From: an uncultured Actinoplanes sp.
Lineage (GTDB): Bacteria; Actinomycetota; Actinomycetes; Mycobacteriales; Micromonosporaceae
DNA length: 5,759 nt
Assembly (NCBI GenBank): GCA_934667465.1
Contig: CAKUMG010000425.1
Coordinates: 1-5,759 of the forward strand
Direction: 5' to 3'
Shown: piece after piece, positions 5,565-5,759 of the stretch
Position numbering within the stretch: position 1 is the stretch's first letter
Layout of the letters: every line of letters starts with the position of its first letter
Program-made: the position numbers and the translations under genes
Notes under the pieces: model-generated
What the model was told of the DNA's origin: nothing
The model's database searches: none
Seen by the model: only the letters and a program-made list of their open reading frames with translations

Positions 5565-5759
5565 GTGCCGTTCGGGGGCGGCTGTCGAGGGACGCTCGCC
5601 GCGCTCGGCCGGACGTACATGGACCTGTCGGTGCTCCACGACAACCGCCGGGCCATCAGCCTGTACGAGCGGGTCGGCTTCGTCCGCGTGCCGGTGCTCG
5701 CGCTCAAGCGCAAGAACACCATCAACGAGCGGCTGTTCGTCGGGCCGCCCGGCGAGGAC
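5565..5759 (+). CDS. 5'-truncated GNAT domain of N-acetylglutaminylglutamine synthetase-like protein (runs off window)
   Basis: The frame encodes GRTYMDLSVLHDNRRAISLY followed by ERVGFVRVPVLALKRKN and TINERLFVGPPGED. This resembles the end of the GNAT acetyltransferase domain that precedes the ATP-grasp domain in NAGGN synthetase, an enzyme of the osmoprotectant dipeptide N-acetylglutaminylglutamine amide. YERVGF is the typical GNAT motif-B segment. Recognisable similarity begins only near 5592, so the first part of the domain, including the acetyl-CoA-binding R/QxxGxG/A loop, is absent. The frame is open back to the exporter's TGA, but the upstream part is terminator and repeat DNA. Possible starts are GTG 5565 (weak GGGGCGG just before it) and ATG 5619; neither restores the domain. 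It is therefore either a decayed gene or one whose downstream ATP-grasp part alone is translated. The 3' end is beyond the window. Family assignment is from remembered motifs. Confidence 0.6.
   Translation, partial: MPFGGGCRGTLAALGRTYMDLSVLHDNRRAISLYERVGFVRVPVLALKRKNTINERLFVGPPGED

Noticed and set aside
5486..5725. 79-aa minus-strand open frame at the right end
   Set aside because: Antisense to the recognisable GNAT-domain segment and to the terminator; no domain.

Overview
The window is very GC-rich, with G or C at most third codon positions, GTG starts and long spurious open frames on the opposite strand. Together with the gene content this points to a high-GC actinomycete. A Micromonosporaceae/Actinoplanes-like host is my guess from the style of the proteins, not a demonstrated assignment. 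No rRNA, tRNA, CRISPR array, transposase or integrase was seen.

Layout, left to right. (1) Positions 3-1646 (+) hold the 3' three-quarters or so of a GH36 alpha-galactosidase with both catalytic aspartates; its N-terminus lies outside the window. (2) A GC-rich terminator hairpin (1661-1697) and a 20-bp tandem repeat (1703-1750) separate it from a convergent gene. (3) That gene (2188-1661, -) encodes a small, single-pass membrane-anchored protein of unknown function, with a rare TTA codon and a low-quality C-terminal tail. (4) Upstream of it on the same strand is an XRE-HTH/cupin transcription regulator (2854-2261, -), with a perfect 20-nt palindrome between the two genes. (5) A 60-bp divergent intergenic region (2855-2914) has phased TTGC/GCAA half-sites that look like an operator. 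(6) Reading right from it are a thioredoxin-reductase-like flavoprotein with a CPYC redox motif (2915-3880) and, 31 nt later, a 14-TM DHA2-type MFS exporter (3912-5468). (7) A 17-nt direct repeat and a strong terminator hairpin (5536-5561) close that operon. (8) The window ends in an open frame matching the end of the GNAT domain of an N-acetylglutaminylglutamine synthetase-like protein; the first part of that domain is missing.

The likely functional core is the regulator / flavin disulfide oxidoreductase / exporter group. The regulator probably controls its own promoter and the divergent reductase-exporter operon. The reductase keeps its FAD-binding residues and redox cysteine pair but has lost the usual NADPH-binding glycine motif. 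It therefore resembles the oxygen-dependent dithiol oxidases of the GliT/HlmI type more than a housekeeping thioredoxin reductase. A working hypothesis is a small redox-detoxification and efflux unit, possibly for a thiol or disulfide compound. The substrate is unknown and this is inference. The alpha-galactosidase and the truncated synthetase look like unrelated neighbours.
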